Source of the DNA: Methylobacterium sp. PvR107
GTDB taxonomy: Bacteria > Pseudomonadota > Alphaproteobacteria > Rhizobiales > Beijerinckiaceae
Length of the DNA stretch: 64,000 bases
Direction of reading: 5' to 3'
Assembly (NCBI RefSeq): GCF_017833295.1
Contig: NZ_JAFIBW010000001.1
Span: 1,984,001-2,048,000, forward strand
The notes beneath the pieces were generated by a model. It was given only the letters and a program-made list of their open reading frames with translations. It made no database searches and had not been told where the DNA came from. Positions 1 to 9,419 of the stretch are shown piece by piece. The position numbers and the translations under genes are program-made. Every line of letters begins with the position of its first letter. The first letter of the stretch is position 1.

Positions 1-3000
1 GGCAAGTTGCCCGGCCAAGGTCGTCGTGTCGTTCGTCGCGGCGAAGGTGCGATCCTGGAAGGTGAGCTGGCGCTCCTTCACCGCCGCATTGTAGTCGGCG
101 ATCAGCTTGTTCCGCTCAAGCACCTGGGTCGCGATCAGGTCGTCGAGCGCTTGGCCGCCCTTGGCCATCTCGGTCCACTGGTCCCATTCGGCGGTGCGGT
201 CGAAGGCGGTCAGCTTGGTCGACAGGCTGTCGTCGCTGAAGTTCACCGCGAAGGCGCGATCCTCGTACCCGCGCTTGCGGTCCTGGATCTCGGACAGGGC
301 CTGAGCCGCAGCCTTGGCGGCCTGATCCGCGCTCATCGAGGCGGTTTCGGAATACTCGTGGACCTTGCCCTGGAGCTCCGGAAATTTGGCGATCAGGTCG
401 TTGAAGGCGCTCCCGACAAGCTGGCTGCCGTCGACCAGCTTCTGCGCAGCCGCCGTGAAGTAGGTGTCCACCGCCCCGAGATCGCCGCCTACCGACGTCG
501 CGTCCGCCCGCAGGCCCGCGACTTCCTTGATGAGGTCCGCGGCGTCGTTCAGGTACGACTTGTTCTGGGCGTCGTTGATCTTCCGGCCGAGATCGTCGTT
601 GAACTTGTCCTTCAGGGCGTCGAGCGCCTTGATGGTGCGGTCGTTGATGATCTTCGCGGTATCGTCTGCGGAGAACCCGAGATCCTTCAGCACCTGGTTG
701 AGGCCGGCCGCGGTGCCTTGGATCCGGGATAGCTCGGTCTCGGTCGAGGAGAGCTCCTTCGGCGCGTCGAGTTGGCTGAGCGCGTCTTCGACCGCAGCCT
801 CACGGGCCCGCGCGATGGCATCGCTGCTGCCGAGCCGGCCGGAATCCGCCACGAAGCCCTTGATCGCCTCGCCCAACTGCTGGACCTGGGACAGCGCCTG
901 CGCGAACGGACCGCTGGTGCCGAAGCCGGCTCGGACCTCCTTCAGCGTGCCCTCGAAGCCATCGGCGAACACCGCCGTCATCCGGGCCACATAGGTCTGG
1001 TAGTCCTTCATCAGCTTGTCGGCGAGCGCCTGATCGCCGCCTTCGCTGGCCGTCTTTGCTGCCTGCCTTAGCTGCGCCTCGGCATCAGCGATCTGCTTGC
1101 CGACGTTGCCGATTGAGCCGCCCTCGAACATGAGGGCAAGCTGCTCGATCTGCGGACGAGCCTGCTCCAGCGCCTCGCGCCGGGCCTGGAGCTCCTGCTG
1201 CAGCTTCTTCTTGGCTTCCTTTTTGGCCTGGGACTCACCGAAGATGCCGCCGATCAGACCCGCCGCGCCACCGACCAGCGCGCCCGGGACATTGCCTACC
1301 GCGAACCCGGCCGCCGCGCCGCCGAGCGCGCCAATCAGGGGCGACTGCGACTGATAGCCGATCGAGCCGCCGATGCCGGCCGCAGCGAGGCCCTGTCCCA
1401 GGCCCCCCATAGCGAACCCGCCGTTGGAGGCGCCGCTCTTGTTGCCGCCGAACAGGCTCTTCAGCCCCGAGAAGATGCCTTCCTCGGATCCGGTCGAGAT
1501 GGCCTTCTCCAGCTTCTGGCCGTCGAACAGGTTCTGCAAATTCGAGAAGAAGCTGCTAGTGCCGCCGCCCTTACCGTCGAGCCCACCGCTGATGAGCGGC
1601 TGGATGATGTTCTGCTCCAGCACCCGTGAGCCGATCCGCGAGAAGCCCTTTGAGAAGCTGTCTGCGAACGAGGCGAAGCTCTTTTTGCCGCTCGAGGTCA
1701 GGTCGTCGAAGATCCCACCGATCGCCGAGGAGATATCCTGCGCGAGCCGGGTGTACTGGTCCTTGGCGTAGGTGACGTCAGCCTTCAGCTTCTCCTGATT
1801 GATGTAGGCGATGCTCTCGGGCGCCGTGATGCTGATGCCCTGACGCTTGAGGCTCTGCTCGGCCTGAAGCTGGGCGATCGCGATGGCGCGGTCCCGGTTA
1901 TTCGCGCCGAGGAGCTCGCCCTCCTTCGTGAGCATGTCGATCTGGCGCTTGGTCTCCTCCGACATGGAGAGAACCTGCGCGCGCTTGTCCGCGTCGAGTT
2001 GCGCTTCCGTGGCAGCGGTGAGCTCCTTCAGGCGCGCCGTGAGGGCGACTCTCTCGTCGCCGGTGGCGGCGTCGATCTCGCGCTGAAGCTGAGCCTGCTG
2101 GTTGTAGAGCTGCACCTGACGCGCCGCGTCGGCGGATACGAGCTTACCCGAGGCCACAGCATCGTTCGCGCGCTGCTGTGCGCCTGCGCTATCCCGCGCG
2201 CTCCGAATGTCGGCAGCCCGCTGCGCATTCAGCGTGGCGATCTGCTCGGACAGGATCTTCTTGGTCCGGGTCTCGACGTCGGACTGCGAGATGGTGCCGT
2301 TCGCCGCCTCGGTCTCGGCCTGCCGCTTGGCGCGCAGGAACTCGATTGAGTTGCCCTGCTTCACGGTCGCCTCAGCAAGCTGGTTGCTGGTCTTGGCCGA
2401 CTCGTCCGTGGCCCGGTTCGCGTTCACCGTTGCCTGGGTGGATTCGGCCATGGACCGCTTGTAGGCCTCTGCCGCCTCGCGCGAGCGCTTGGTGCCGGAC
2501 TCCGCGGTGCCGAAGGCGTTGGCCAGCACCGTCGCGCTCTGAGCCGCTGCCCTCTGCTCGGGCGTCACCGCCTGAATCGTCTGCAGGCCAGCGGCGAGCA
2601 CCTTTCGGGCCTTCTCCGCCTCGATGCCGGCGGCGCCGTTCGCGAGCGCATAGGCCTTGATGCCGGCAGAGTAGCCGGCCAGGGACTCCTTGGCCGCGTT
2701 GTACTGGTCGACCGGGATCTTCACGCCGGCAGCCTGCTGCGCCTCGAAGGCGTTCACCGCCTTGTTCGCGGTCGCGTAGCCGTCCTGCAAATCCTTCAGG
2801 GACCGGACCGGCGCCGAGATTGAGGTCACCACCTTGTCGTTGGCGTCCGCGTTCGCACGGACCGCCACGGCGTTCTTCTGAGCAACGGCGGTCTGCTCGC
2901 CGAGGGCGGTAGTCAGCCTCCGGATCTTGGAGTCGATGGCGCTCGTGTCCGCCGGTTGGCCGCTCGCCTCGCCGATAGCGACGGCGTTCTTCCGCGCGGC

Positions 3001-4506
3001 GTTAAGCTGGTCGATCTGCTGCTGGAGCGGCGCGCCGTTGAAGCTCTGAGACACGGCCTTGCCGAACGACTCGGCCGCGTTCTTGAACGTCTGGTCGGCG
3101 CGCTGGAGGATCGACTGCAGGCCGGTCGCCTTCGACGACGCCTTGTCGAAGGCCTCGCCGAACCGCTCGACCACAAGCTGCTGGGCCTTGAGGTCGTCAC
3201 CGTTGCGGATCGCCTCCCGAACGGTCTTCTCAAACTCGGAATCGAAGTTACCGGCCTTCTTGGCGAGATCCTCGAATCCACCGCCACCGAGGTTGCTGAG
3301 CGCGCCGGCGATGAACTTCGCAGCGTCGCCCACGTCCTGCTTGGACGCCTTGGCGAAATCGTCGGCTGCGGTGATCCCCTTGGCGAACACCTCACCGTAG
3401 ACCTTGCCGCCATCGAGGAAGGCCTTCTCGATGTCTCGGGCGGCCGAGACCGTGATGGTGGACGAGCGGGATGCCTTCTCGGCGAGCGCCTGGATCTGAT
3501 CAGCGGTCAGGCCGGCGCCTTGCCCCGAACCGAGCAGCGCCAACTGCACGTCGCGCTGCGCCTTGGCGAAGTTATTGGCCGCGATCGCCGCCAGGCCGAG
3601 GCCGACCGCCAGCGCGCCGAACACACCGACCAGCGGGTTGATCGCCAGCAGCCGATCCGCGATGCCCTTCAGCGCGCCGCCGACGCCGCCTTGCCCGGAC
3701 TGCAGGATCTGGAAGATCTGGCCGCCCTGCTGGGCGAGCGTCTGGAACGGCGAGATGCCGGACGCGAGCGACGTGACGACGTCATTCACCTGATAGGAGA
3801 GGTTCTGCCAGGCGTAGGCGTTGAGGCCGACACCTTTCGCGAGGCGCGCATTCGCATCCTCGGATTTCTGGATCTCGATCCGCTGGTTGTTGTAGCGGTT
3901 GGTGGCGAAGTCGACTGCCTTGGCAGCCTGCTGCTGCGTGAGCGCCCCAAGCTTCTCAGCCTCCGAAATGGCAGCAACCTCGGCCCGGTACTGCTGCTGC
4001 GCGGCGAACAGCGGATCGAAACGAGCCTGGAGCTCGTCGAGCGACTTGCCGTAGGCCTCAATGTCCTTCGCGCGCGCGGCCGCGTTGAAGTCGTCGGCCA
4101 CCCCGACGCTGAAGTTGATGCTGCTCTGCGCTCCGGAAGCCTGCGCCAATTGCTGGATGGTGGCCGCGGCATTCAGCGTCTGCTGGCTAACCAGCGCCAG
4201 CTTCGCGCTGACGGCGTCCTGTGCCCGGGCGAAAGCGTCAGTTCCGGAAAGCCCCTGCGAACGGGCCCGGTCCAGCACCTGCTGCGCGCGAGCGAGATCC
4301 TGAAGCGCACGGTACTCTTGGTCGTACTTCCGGGCGGTCGCGTCGAGCTGCCGCTGCGCGCTGATCTGGGCCTTCGACAGGTTGTCCGTCTTGACCACGA
4401 CGTTGTCGATCGCGGCGCCGACCTGCCCCATGGCACGGACGGCATCCTGATCGCCCTCGGTCGTGGCGACAATCCGGACTTCCTGGATCGTGTCGAGATC
4501 GGCCAT
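1..4506 (-). CDS. Phage tail tape measure protein (C-terminus cut by window edge)
   Basis: It sets tail length and is carried inside the tail tube until DNA ejection. About 1,502 residues are visible and the reading frame is open to base 1. The start is an ATG preceded by GAGGAG. The chain is rich in Ala, Gln and Asp with long predicted helices. There is a hydrophobic segment around residues 280-315 and a Gly/Ala-rich hydrophobic stretch near 1,020-1,085; such membrane-like segments are usual in tape measures. It lies downstream of the tail chaperone genes, the standard siphophage order. The length predicts a tail of at least about 200 nm using the usual 1.5 angstrom per residue rule. Confidence 0.93.
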   Translation of the reverse strand, partial: MADLDTIQEVRIVATTEGDQDAVRAMGQVGAAIDNVVVKTDNLSKAQISAQRQLDATARKYDQEYRALQDLARAQQVLDRARSQGLSGTDAFARAQDAVSAKLALVSQQTLNAAATIQQLAQASGAQSSINFSVGVADDFNAAARAKDIEAYGKSLDELQARFDPLFAAQQQYRAEVAAISEAEKLGALTQQQAAKAVDFATNRYNNQRIEIQKSEDANARLAKGVGLNAYAWQNLSYQVNDVVTSLASGISPFQTLAQQGGQIFQILQSGQGGVGGALKGIADRLLAINPLVGVFGALAVGLGLAAIAANNFAKAQRDVQLALLGSGQGAGLTADQIQALAEKASRSSTITVSAARDIEKAFLDGGKVYGEVFAKGITAADDFAKASKQDVGDAAKFIAGALSNLGGGGFEDLAKKAGNFDSEFEKTVREAIRNGDDLKAQQLVVERFGEAFDKASSKATGLQSILQRADQTFKNAAESFGKAVSQSFNGAPLQQQIDQLNAARKNAVAIGEASGQPADTSAIDSKIRRLTTALGEQTAVAQKNAVAVRANADANDKVVTSISAPVRSLKDLQDGYATANKAVNAFEAQQAAGVKIPVDQYNAAKESLAGYSAGIKAYALANGAAGIEAEKARKVLAAGLQTIQAVTPEQRAAAQSATVLANAFGTAESGTKRSREAAEAYKRSMAESTQATVNANRATDESAKTSNQLAEATVKQGNSIEFLRAKRQAETEAANGTISQSDVETRTKKILSEQIATLNAQRAADIRSARDSAGAQQRANDAVASGKLVSADAARQVQLYNQQAQLQREIDAATGDERVALTARLKELTAATEAQLDADKRAQVLSMSEETKRQIDMLTKEGELLGANNRDRAIAIAQLQAEQSLKRQGISITAPESIAYINQEKLKADVTYAKDQYTRLAQDISSAIGGIFDDLTSSGKKSFASFADSFSKGFSRIGSRVLEQNIIQPLISGGLDGKGGGTSSFFSNLQNLFDGQKLEKAISTGSEEGIFSGLKSLFGGNKSGASNGGFAMGGLGQGLAAAGIGGSIGYQSQSPLIGALGGAAAGFAVGNVPGALVGGAAGLIGGIFGESQAKKEAKKKLQQELQARREALEQARPQIEQLALMFEGGSIGNVGKQIADAEAQLRQAAKTASEGGDQALADKLMKDYQTYVARMTAVFADGFEGTLKEVRAGFGTSGPFAQALSQVQQLGEAIKGFVADSGRLGSSDAIARAREAAVEDALSQLDAPKELSSTETELSRIQGTAAGLNQVLKDLGFSADDTAKIINDRTIKALDALKDKFNDDLGRKINDAQNKSYLNDAADLIKEVAGLRADATSVGGDLGAVDTYFTAAAQKLVDGSQLVGSAFNDLIAKFPELQGKVHEYSETASMSADQAAKAAAQALSEIQDRKRGYEDRAFAVNFSDDSLSTKLTAFDRTAEWDQWTEMAKGGQALDDLIATQVLERNKLIADYNAAVKERQLTFQDRTFAATNDTTTLAGQLA

Positions 4507-4573
4507 CGGATCTCCTCAGGTTGTCGCCTTGACCCGTCGCGCCTATGTGCGCGCCGTTGGTCAGGAGGCGGGA

Positions 4574-4951
4574 ATGCGATTTCAGGGTTCAGTTTTGGCC
4601 GGGCTGCTTTTGCTTGGCCCGGCCAGCGCGCAGGAGGCGGCACAACCGACGAAACTGACCCCGAAGCAGATTGAGGCGGTGAAGAAGGGTGTCCGACAGA
4701 GCCTCAGAGATCCCGACAGCGCGCGCTTTGATAGGCCATTCATCGCCGCAAGAGACTCAGCCGGCATTCTCAAAGTCTGCGGCTTTGTGAATGCCAAGAA
4801 CACCTACGGCGGGTACGCGGGAGACACCGCGTTCGTCGGCACGATGTTCAAGAACAACACGATTTTCCTGCCCAATAGCATCACCGGCTCTGACAGCGGG
4901 CAGTACGCCACCAGAGCCGTCTGTGCGAAGGAAGGCATCGTCTTGGATTGA
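4574..4951 (+). CDS. Small exported protein, probable moron
   Basis: A 125-residue protein on the strand opposite to the surrounding late operon. The N-terminus (MRFQGSVLAGLLLLGPASAQ) is a clear signal peptide with an Ala-X-Ala-like cleavage site, and AGGAGG precedes the ATG. The mature part has one Cys pair candidate (residues near 69 and 118) and no family I recognise. Its start faces that of the tape measure, with 67 bases between them. The reversed orientation inside a tail operon is typical of morons, which are expressed from the prophage and can change the host envelope. I infer that role only from position and export signal. Confidence 0.7.
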   Translation: MRFQGSVLAGLLLLGPASAQEAAQPTKLTPKQIEAVKKGVRQSLRDPDSARFDRPFIAARDSAGILKVCGFVNAKNTYGGYAGDTAFVGTMFKNNTIFLPNSITGSDSGQYATRAVCAKEGIVLD

Positions 4952-4961
4952 GGCTGCCTGC

Positions 4962-5764
4962 TTAGGCGTTCGCCGGCTTCTTGCCGTAGACCGCCTTGGC
5001 TCTGGCCTTCAGGATACTCATCACGCTCCGGACGCCGGCGATGTCATCCGCTGCGGCAACCGTGTCCGGCTCCTGTTCCCGATCCTTGTCCTTCGAGTTG
5101 AGGATCGGCAGGACGGTGGAGTCGATCCGCTTGATGAGCTCGACCTCCCACGGCGTGAGACGCGCCCCTGTGAGCGCGTCCCAGGCCGCGATCTCGCCGA
5201 ACGTGATCGGGTTGAGACCGAAGCCGTTGTTGCCCCGGGTGCCGGCCAAAGCACAGAAGCCGTTCCAGACGTGCTCCAAGGCGAACGGCACGGAAAGACC
5301 CTTGTCCTTCCGCGCCACCTGCTCCGCGTAGGCGATCAGGTCGCCGGCTGCGTCTTCAAAAAATTGGCACGCTTCTCCTGGAAGGCGACCGCCTGCTCCA
5401 GGGCCCACGGCCAGGTCTTGTACATGGCGCGCACGTTGTCCGCGTTGAACGGCTGGTCCACGCCGCCCCAACGGATGCCGCTCCAGTCGGTCGTGGTGGC
5501 CACCAGCCGGTTGAGCTGATCCTCCTCGAGCGCCGCGGAGGTGAGCGCCACGCGACCGCCGCGCTCGGCCTGCCGCGCCATCCGGCGATCGGCCGCGCGC
5601 CGCTCGGCGTGCTTGTAGGCCTTGCTGTCCTGGCCGAGCAGGGTCAGCGTGACGGGGGTGACGCCGTCGGCCTGCAGAAGCACCTCGTCGGTGCCCGGGT
5701 GGCGAAGCTCCATCTTCACGCCAGCGTCGGCCGAAGCGATGGTGTCGAGATCGTCGAGATCCAT
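4962..5764 (-). CDS. Tail assembly chaperone, long form made by -1 frameshift (gpGT analogue)
   Basis: Reading starts with the short chaperone at 5764 and shifts back one base at T_TTT_TTG (5363-5357), then continues in the -1 frame to 4962. The extension of roughly 130 residues contains FEDAAGDLIAYAEQ and a Trp/Phe-containing tail-chaperone-like C-terminal domain ending KKPANA. In lambda, G and GT bind the tape measure and recruit tail tube subunits; the ratio set by frameshifting matters. Position between the tail tube and tape measure genes fits exactly. The frame of the downstream part is open far upstream but has no plausible start of its own, which supports fusion by frameshift. Confidence 0.85.
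5336..5764 (-). CDS. Tail assembly chaperone, short form (gpG analogue)
   Basis: 142 residues beginning MDLDDLDTIASADAGVKMEL and ending in the zero frame just after the slippery site. It is acidic at the N-terminus, then has a helical Arg/Glu-rich middle (KHAERRAADRRMARQAERGG) as in other siphophage chaperones. It is expected to coat the tape measure protein during tail assembly and to be absent from the virion. ATG 5764 is chosen because it follows the tail tube gene on the same strand and gives the usual size. Confidence 0.85.
   Translation of the reverse strand: MDLDDLDTIASADAGVKMELRHPGTDEVLLQADGVTPVTLTLLGQDSKAYKHAERRAADRRMARQAERGGRVALTSAALEEDQLNRLVATTTDWSGIRWGGVDQPFNADNVRAMYKTWPWALEQAVAFQEKRANFLKTQPAT
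5357..5363 (-). promoter_or_regulatory. Programmed -1 ribosomal frameshift site TTTTTTG
   Basis: On the minus strand the zero-frame codons are AAT TTT TTG, giving the canonical slippery heptamer T_TTT_TTG. Slipping one base back puts the ribosome on GAA GAC GCA and into the open -1 frame that carries the rest of the long chaperone. The zero frame stops about eight codons later at TGA. It is the only homopolymer run of this kind in the gene. Confidence 0.85.
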
Positions 5765-5805
5765 GTCGAAATTCCTGGTTTCGGGATTGCCGGGATTCGG
5801 GTGGT

Positions 5806-5838
5806 GGGGCGTGGCGCTCCCGACGAACGCCACGCCCC
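5806..5838 (-). other. Strong hairpin between tail tube and tail chaperone genes
   Basis: GGGGCGTGGCG (5806-5816) and CGCCACGCCCC (5828-5838) form a perfect 11-bp stem with an 11-base loop. It lies in the 120-base gap after the tail tube stop and before the chaperone start. There is no T-run on the minus-strand 3' side, so it is not a plain intrinsic terminator. It could act as an attenuator or mRNA-processing or stabilising structure that keeps tube protein levels above chaperone levels. Confidence 0.6.
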
Positions 5839-5884
5839 TCACGCACAGGCCGCCGAGGGGGCGAGCAGCCGTGCGTGAACTGGA

Positions 5885-6364
5885 TCAGGCGATGTTGCCG
5901 AGCTCCTCGAAGATCTCGGAGTTGATGCCGATGTCGAAGGTCCGGCGCAGGACGTTGTCCGTGGTGCCGACGTTCTTCTTCTTGCCCATCACGAGGCCGG
6001 CGAAATACTCGACCGTGTTGGGATCGCCGTCGATCGGAGCGTCCGGGGTCTCCATCCGGAAGGCGTAGTTCGAAGACGAAGCCTCCGCGTCGATCAGCGC
6101 GAGCTGACCGGGGTCGCCCTGGACGAGGCCGACCTTGAGCGACAGGGTGCCGGCATCGCGCACGCCCTTCGCCTTCTCCTTGCGGCCGCGGCCGACCTCG
6201 GAGAATTCGACGGAGCCGGACGAGTCGCCGAACTCACCGTAGTCCTCGACCTTCTTGATCTCGACCCAACCGGTCAGGGCCTTCAGGCTGGTGAGGGTGA
6301 CGACGTCCGGATCGACTGCCGGGCCGATCCAGATGCGAGTTCCTGAGGCGGTTTTGATCGCCAT
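5885..6364 (-). CDS. Major tail tube protein
   Basis: 159 residues, beginning MAIKTASGTRIWIGPAVDP. The pattern of short beta strands, a Gly/Ser/Glu-rich loop (YGEFGDSSGSVEFSEVGRGR) and GTLSLKVGLVQGDPGQ resembles siphophage tail tube proteins, which stack as hexameric rings to form the tail tube. Gene order (tail terminator, tube, chaperones, tape measure) supports the assignment strongly. The preceding gene on the strand is the tail-terminator-like gene. Confidence 0.85.
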   Translation of the reverse strand: MAIKTASGTRIWIGPAVDPDVVTLTSLKALTGWVEIKKVEDYGEFGDSSGSVEFSEVGRGRKEKAKGVRDAGTLSLKVGLVQGDPGQLALIDAEASSSNYAFRMETPDAPIDGDPNTVEYFAGLVMGKKKNVGTTDNVLRRTFDIGINSEIFEELGNIA

Positions 6365-6456
6365 GACAGGTGTCCTTTTCGATTGTCACGGCTGCCCATG
6401 CCGCAGAAGGGTTCGCACCGGCGCGCGCTGGGCTGCGCGGCCATCTCAGTCCCTCG

Positions 6457-6879
6457 TCAATCCTCGTCGGGATCGTCGAAGTGATAGAGGTACGGAACGA
6501 CGACAGAGGTCTTTACTTGATTGACCTCGTTGTTATCGTCGTTGATCAGCGGCGATGTCGGTGTCAGAAACTCGACGCCATTGATCTTCTTCGCCCGGAA
6601 GAGCGCGGCGAGTTGCTCGCCGATTTCAAGCGGCCAGTCGATGCCGCCGCCCGCTTCCGAGAAAATGACGATCCGTGCTGCGCCTTCCTCGACGAAGCTG
6701 CGGCTGTGCGTCGTGCGCTCGCCATTCGCGACTGGAAACTGCACGAACAGGTACGGGCTCGGAGCGGCCGGGATCTGTCCGTCGCCGTAGGGATAGACGA
6801 TGTCCGGCTTGCCTCCGGACACGGGGGTCCAATCGGTGAGCACCTGCTTCACCGTCGCGACGACGTGCTTCTTGGCCAT
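6457..6879 (-). CDS. Tail terminator-like protein (gpU position)
   Basis: 140 residues, mixed alpha/beta, with a compact N-terminal helix followed by strands (SPYLFVQFPVANGER, AARIVIFSEAGGG). The size and the location directly upstream of the tail tube gene match tail terminator proteins, which cap the tail tube and join it to the head. I do not see a diagnostic motif, so the call rests on gene order and fold-like pattern. It is separated by only 4 bases from the next upstream gene, consistent with one operon. Confidence 0.65.
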   Translation of the reverse strand: MAKKHVVATVKQVLTDWTPVSGGKPDIVYPYGDGQIPAAPSPYLFVQFPVANGERTTHSRSFVEEGAARIVIFSEAGGGIDWPLEIGEQLAALFRAKKINGVEFLTPTSPLINDDNNEVNQVKTSVVVPYLYHFDDPDED

Positions 6880-6883
6880 GGCG

Positions 6884-7567
6884 TCAGCGCATCGTGATGA
6901 TGATGGCGGGCTGGCGTGTATCGCGCTCCCGCTTGATCAGCTCGTGAGCGGTGGCGCGTCCGTATCGCTGGCGCAGCTCGGTCTTGCCCACGTTGTAGAC
7001 GATCGCGCCCTCTTGGAAGGAGCGGTAGCCGAACTGGATCCGAGCGAGATTGCCGAACCGGCGCTGGGCCAGGGCCGCGACCACCTCGTAGACACCTTCC
7101 GGCGCCTGCGAAGACAGCCCTCGCTCAATCTTTCGCGCGTAGGGCACCGTCGAGAGGAACACGAACACGTCGCCCTCGCCGGGCGCAGCAGGATCAGCCT
7201 GCTCGCCGTCTGCGAAGAAGATGTGGCTCTTGCTGTATTCCGGACTCTTCGGCGTATCGCCCACCGGCGAGTGGATGATGAGCTGCTCCTCGACCCACTC
7301 GAACAGGTCGGTGGCGAAGTTGAAGCGGAAGACGATCTCACCGCGGTCGGGGTTTACCGATTCCAGCGGCGCGCCCGACCTGCCGTCCACGAAGGTGCTG
7401 TGCTGCGGCGTCCGGCCAAGCACGCGAGTGTTCACCTCCTCCGCATCAGCGAGCGCGCGCCGAGCCACGCCGGCGATCAGCTTCTGCCGTGCCTGCGGGG
7501 CGAGTGCGCGCTGCACGGCGATCGTCAGCTCCCGGGCGAGCGGCTTCAGGCGGGTGGCGCGGGCCAT
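6884..7567 (-). CDS. Putative minor structural / neck protein (gp10-like position)
   Basis: 227 residues, basic N-terminus ([19 protein letters not shown]) and an internal beta-rich part. It contains VPYARKIERGLSSQAPEGVY, reminiscent of HK97 gp10-type proteins that have a 'YA..iE.G' signature near the head-tail junction. Its ATG overlaps the stop of the preceding gene (TGATG), so translation is probably coupled. The role is inferred from order: between head closure and tail terminator. Confidence 0.6.
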   Translation of the reverse strand: MARATRLKPLARELTIAVQRALAPQARQKLIAGVARRALADAEEVNTRVLGRTPQHSTFVDGRSGAPLESVNPDRGEIVFRFNFATDLFEWVEEQLIIHSPVGDTPKSPEYSKSHIFFADGEQADPAAPGEGDVFVFLSTVPYARKIERGLSSQAPEGVYEVVAALAQRRFGNLARIQFGYRSFQEGAIVYNVGKTELRQRYGRATAHELIKRERDTRQPAIIITMR

Positions 7568-8220
7568 CAGCCCCGAACCGTGCAGTCGTAGGCGAGAAGC
7601 TCGCCGGCCACTCGGTGGGTATTGTCGTCGATCGCCTTCAGGGTCCGCTGCACGCCGTTCACGAAGACGACGTCGGTGCTGCTGACCTTGAACGGTAGCG
7701 GGAATCCACCGGCGACCACGTCCTTCGCCAGCATGATGACCCGGCTGTCGCCCTGCGTGATGCCGCCGATCAGCTCGGATGGCGCATAGCCCGTCACGAT
7801 GGCTCTGACGTCGATCTGGGCGTCATACGTCGGCGGGACGCTGTTCGGCTTACGCCGTCGCAACGAGACCACCTCGCCGCGGCGATCGATCTCCCGCGCG
7901 TAGAGGTCAGCCGTCGGCGCCGATTCGATCTCGAGGTGAACGTCGTCCGCGTTGACCGCTGAGGCCTTGCGGATGGTGATCGTGAAAACGTCGCCGTCAA
8001 GCTCGCACCGATCTCCCACCTTCAGTCCGCGGGTCAGATCGCAAGAGCGCACCGTAAGTCGCCCGCCGCGCCCCTGGAGCGTCACACCCACGATGCTCAC
8101 CGTGACCGCCCGCTCGTATTCGAGCCGTCCCCACTGAACGTCGCTGATCGCCCCGTACGTGCCTGCGGAGCGCCGCAGGAACTGGACGCGCTGGTTGAGG
8201 GTCCCGGCTGCCGCGATCAT
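7567..8220 (-). CDS. Head-tail joining / head closure protein, possibly two-domain
   Basis: 217 residues. The N-terminal half ([20 protein letters not shown]... and [13 protein letters not shown]) looks like the small SPP1 gp16-like head-closure fold that begins with 'L..RV.f.r'. The C-terminal half (about residues 125-217) has a second beta-rich unit. Typical head-closure proteins are about 110 residues, so this may be a fusion of closure with another connector part. ATG 8220 overlaps the stop of the collagen-like gene (ATGA). Confidence 0.6.
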   Translation of the reverse strand: MIAAAGTLNQRVQFLRRSAGTYGAISDVQWGRLEYERAVTVSIVGVTLQGRGGRLTVRSCDLTRGLKVGDRCELDGDVFTITIRKASAVNADDVHLEIESAPTADLYAREIDRRGEVVSLRRRKPNSVPPTYDAQIDVRAIVTGYAPSELIGGITQGDSRVIMLAKDVVAGGFPLPFKVSSTDVVFVNGVQRTLKAIDDNTHRVAGELLAYDCTVRG

Positions 8221-9419
8221 CGGTTTACCGCGTAGACAGCCACGGGGATGGAGTAGGAGCCGCCAATTCCGATGGCCGGCACGCTCAGCACCACCTTCAT
8301 CGTGTTCGCCGCGGTCGGCAGCGCGTGGTGCACGGCATAGCCATCCGGGAAGGTGCCGGGAGCCGTCGGGTAGACCTCAAGCACGTCGGTGGTCAGCACG
8401 CCCGAGCAGGTGATTCCGGTCTTCGTCCGGATGCCGGAGGAGATCGAGATCAGCGTCGTCTCGCCGATCGTGGCGTTGCAGATGAACTGCGCCGCCTTCG
8501 GTCCGGCGGGACCGGTCGCACCCGTGGCTCCGGTCAGACCTTGGGGGCCTTGCGAACCGGTGGCGCCTTGGGGGCCGGTTTGACCGGTCGCACCGACTGC
8601 GCCGGCGGGGCCCTGCGCTCCCGTTTCGCCTTTCGCACCGGCTGCTCCTGCGGGTCCAGCAGGGCCTGCAGGTCCAGTGCTGCCCTGTGCGCCTGCGGGA
8701 CCGGTGGGTCCAGCCGGGCCAGTTGCACCAGCAGGGCCGACATCGCCCTGCGCACCTTTGGCGCCGGTCGCGCCGGTTGATCCTGTGACACCTGTTTCCC
8801 CCTTTGCGCCTACCGGTCCTTGGGGTCCGGTATCACCATGAGCGCCAGCAGGACCGACAGGACCAGCAGGACCGAGCCCACCGGCAGCGCCCGGCGCTCC
8901 GGCTGGCCCAATGCTACCAACAGGCCCGGCAGGGCCAATGCTGCCAGCGTCACCACGAGGCCCAGCCGGGCCAGTGTCGCCCTTCGCTCCTGCCGCACCG
9001 GTCGCTCCTACAGCACCCGCAGGCCCTGCCGGGCCACGGTCTCCGGGATTCCCCTGCGGACCAGCCGCGCCGTCCTTGCCGGAGCTTCCCGCCGGGCCCG
9101 CTGGGCCGGCGTCTCCGCGCGCGCCGGGGGCACCAGCAGGTCCAGCCACACCATCGACGCCGTCGCGGCCAGGAGGCCCAGCCGGACCGACAGGTCCAGG
9201 GCGACCGTCTGCGCCTGGAGCGCCTGCTGCGCCCACATCGCCAGCGGGTCCGCGGTCGCCGGGCTGTCCTGCATTACCGCGGTCTCCTTGAGGCCCGGGC
9301 GGTCCAGCGGGACCGGCTGGCCCCTGCATGGACTTGAGGCTGTAGCCGATGGATCGTGCATCGGCTGGAATCGGCGCCGCGAGCGCGAGACACAGCGCCA
9401 AGGAGAGCAGCGCGCGCAT
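8217..9419 (-). CDS. Exported collagen-like protein with 92 Gly-X-Y triplets
   Basis: 400 residues: a signal peptide ([19 protein letters not shown]), a short linker, then 92 uninterrupted Gly-X-Y triplets from residue 33 to 308, then a 92-residue C-terminal domain with two cysteines (CNATIGE... and TCSGVL) that could act as trimerisation head. Pro, Ala, Asp, Lys and Thr fill X and Y, as in bacterial collagens that trimerise without hydroxyproline. Phage collagen-like proteins are usually fibres or fibre parts, but those normally lack signal peptides. It is translationally coupled on both sides to head-tail genes (TGATG at 9419, ATGA at 8220). Whether it is a virion part or a secreted lysogen product is open. 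Confidence 0.85.
   Translation of the reverse strand: MRALLSLALCLALAAPIPADARSIGYSLKSMQGPAGPAGPPGPQGDRGNAGQPGDRGPAGDVGAAGAPGADGRPGPVGPAGPPGRDGVDGVAGPAGAPGARGDAGPAGPAGSSGKDGAAGPQGNPGDRGPAGPAGAVGATGAAGAKGDTGPAGPRGDAGSIGPAGPVGSIGPAGAPGAAGGLGPAGPVGPAGAHGDTGPQGPVGAKGETGVTGSTGATGAKGAQGDVGPAGATGPAGPTGPAGAQGSTGPAGPAGPAGAAGAKGETGAQGPAGAVGATGQTGPQGATGSQGPQGLTGATGATGPAGPKAAQFICNATIGETTLISISSGIRTKTGITCSGVLTTDVLEVYPTAPGTFPDGYAVHHALPTAANTMKVVLSVPAIGIGGSYSIPVAVYAVNR

Noticed and set aside
2956..4674. Long plus-strand frame opposite the tape measure gene
   Set aside because: Arg/Leu/Gly-rich shadow; the tape measure frame is open across the whole region with a good start site.
8380..9330. CRISPR-like or tandem DNA repeat
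   Set aside because: The periodicity is the 9-base coding period of Gly-X-Y triplets with varied codons; there are no identical repeats and spacers.
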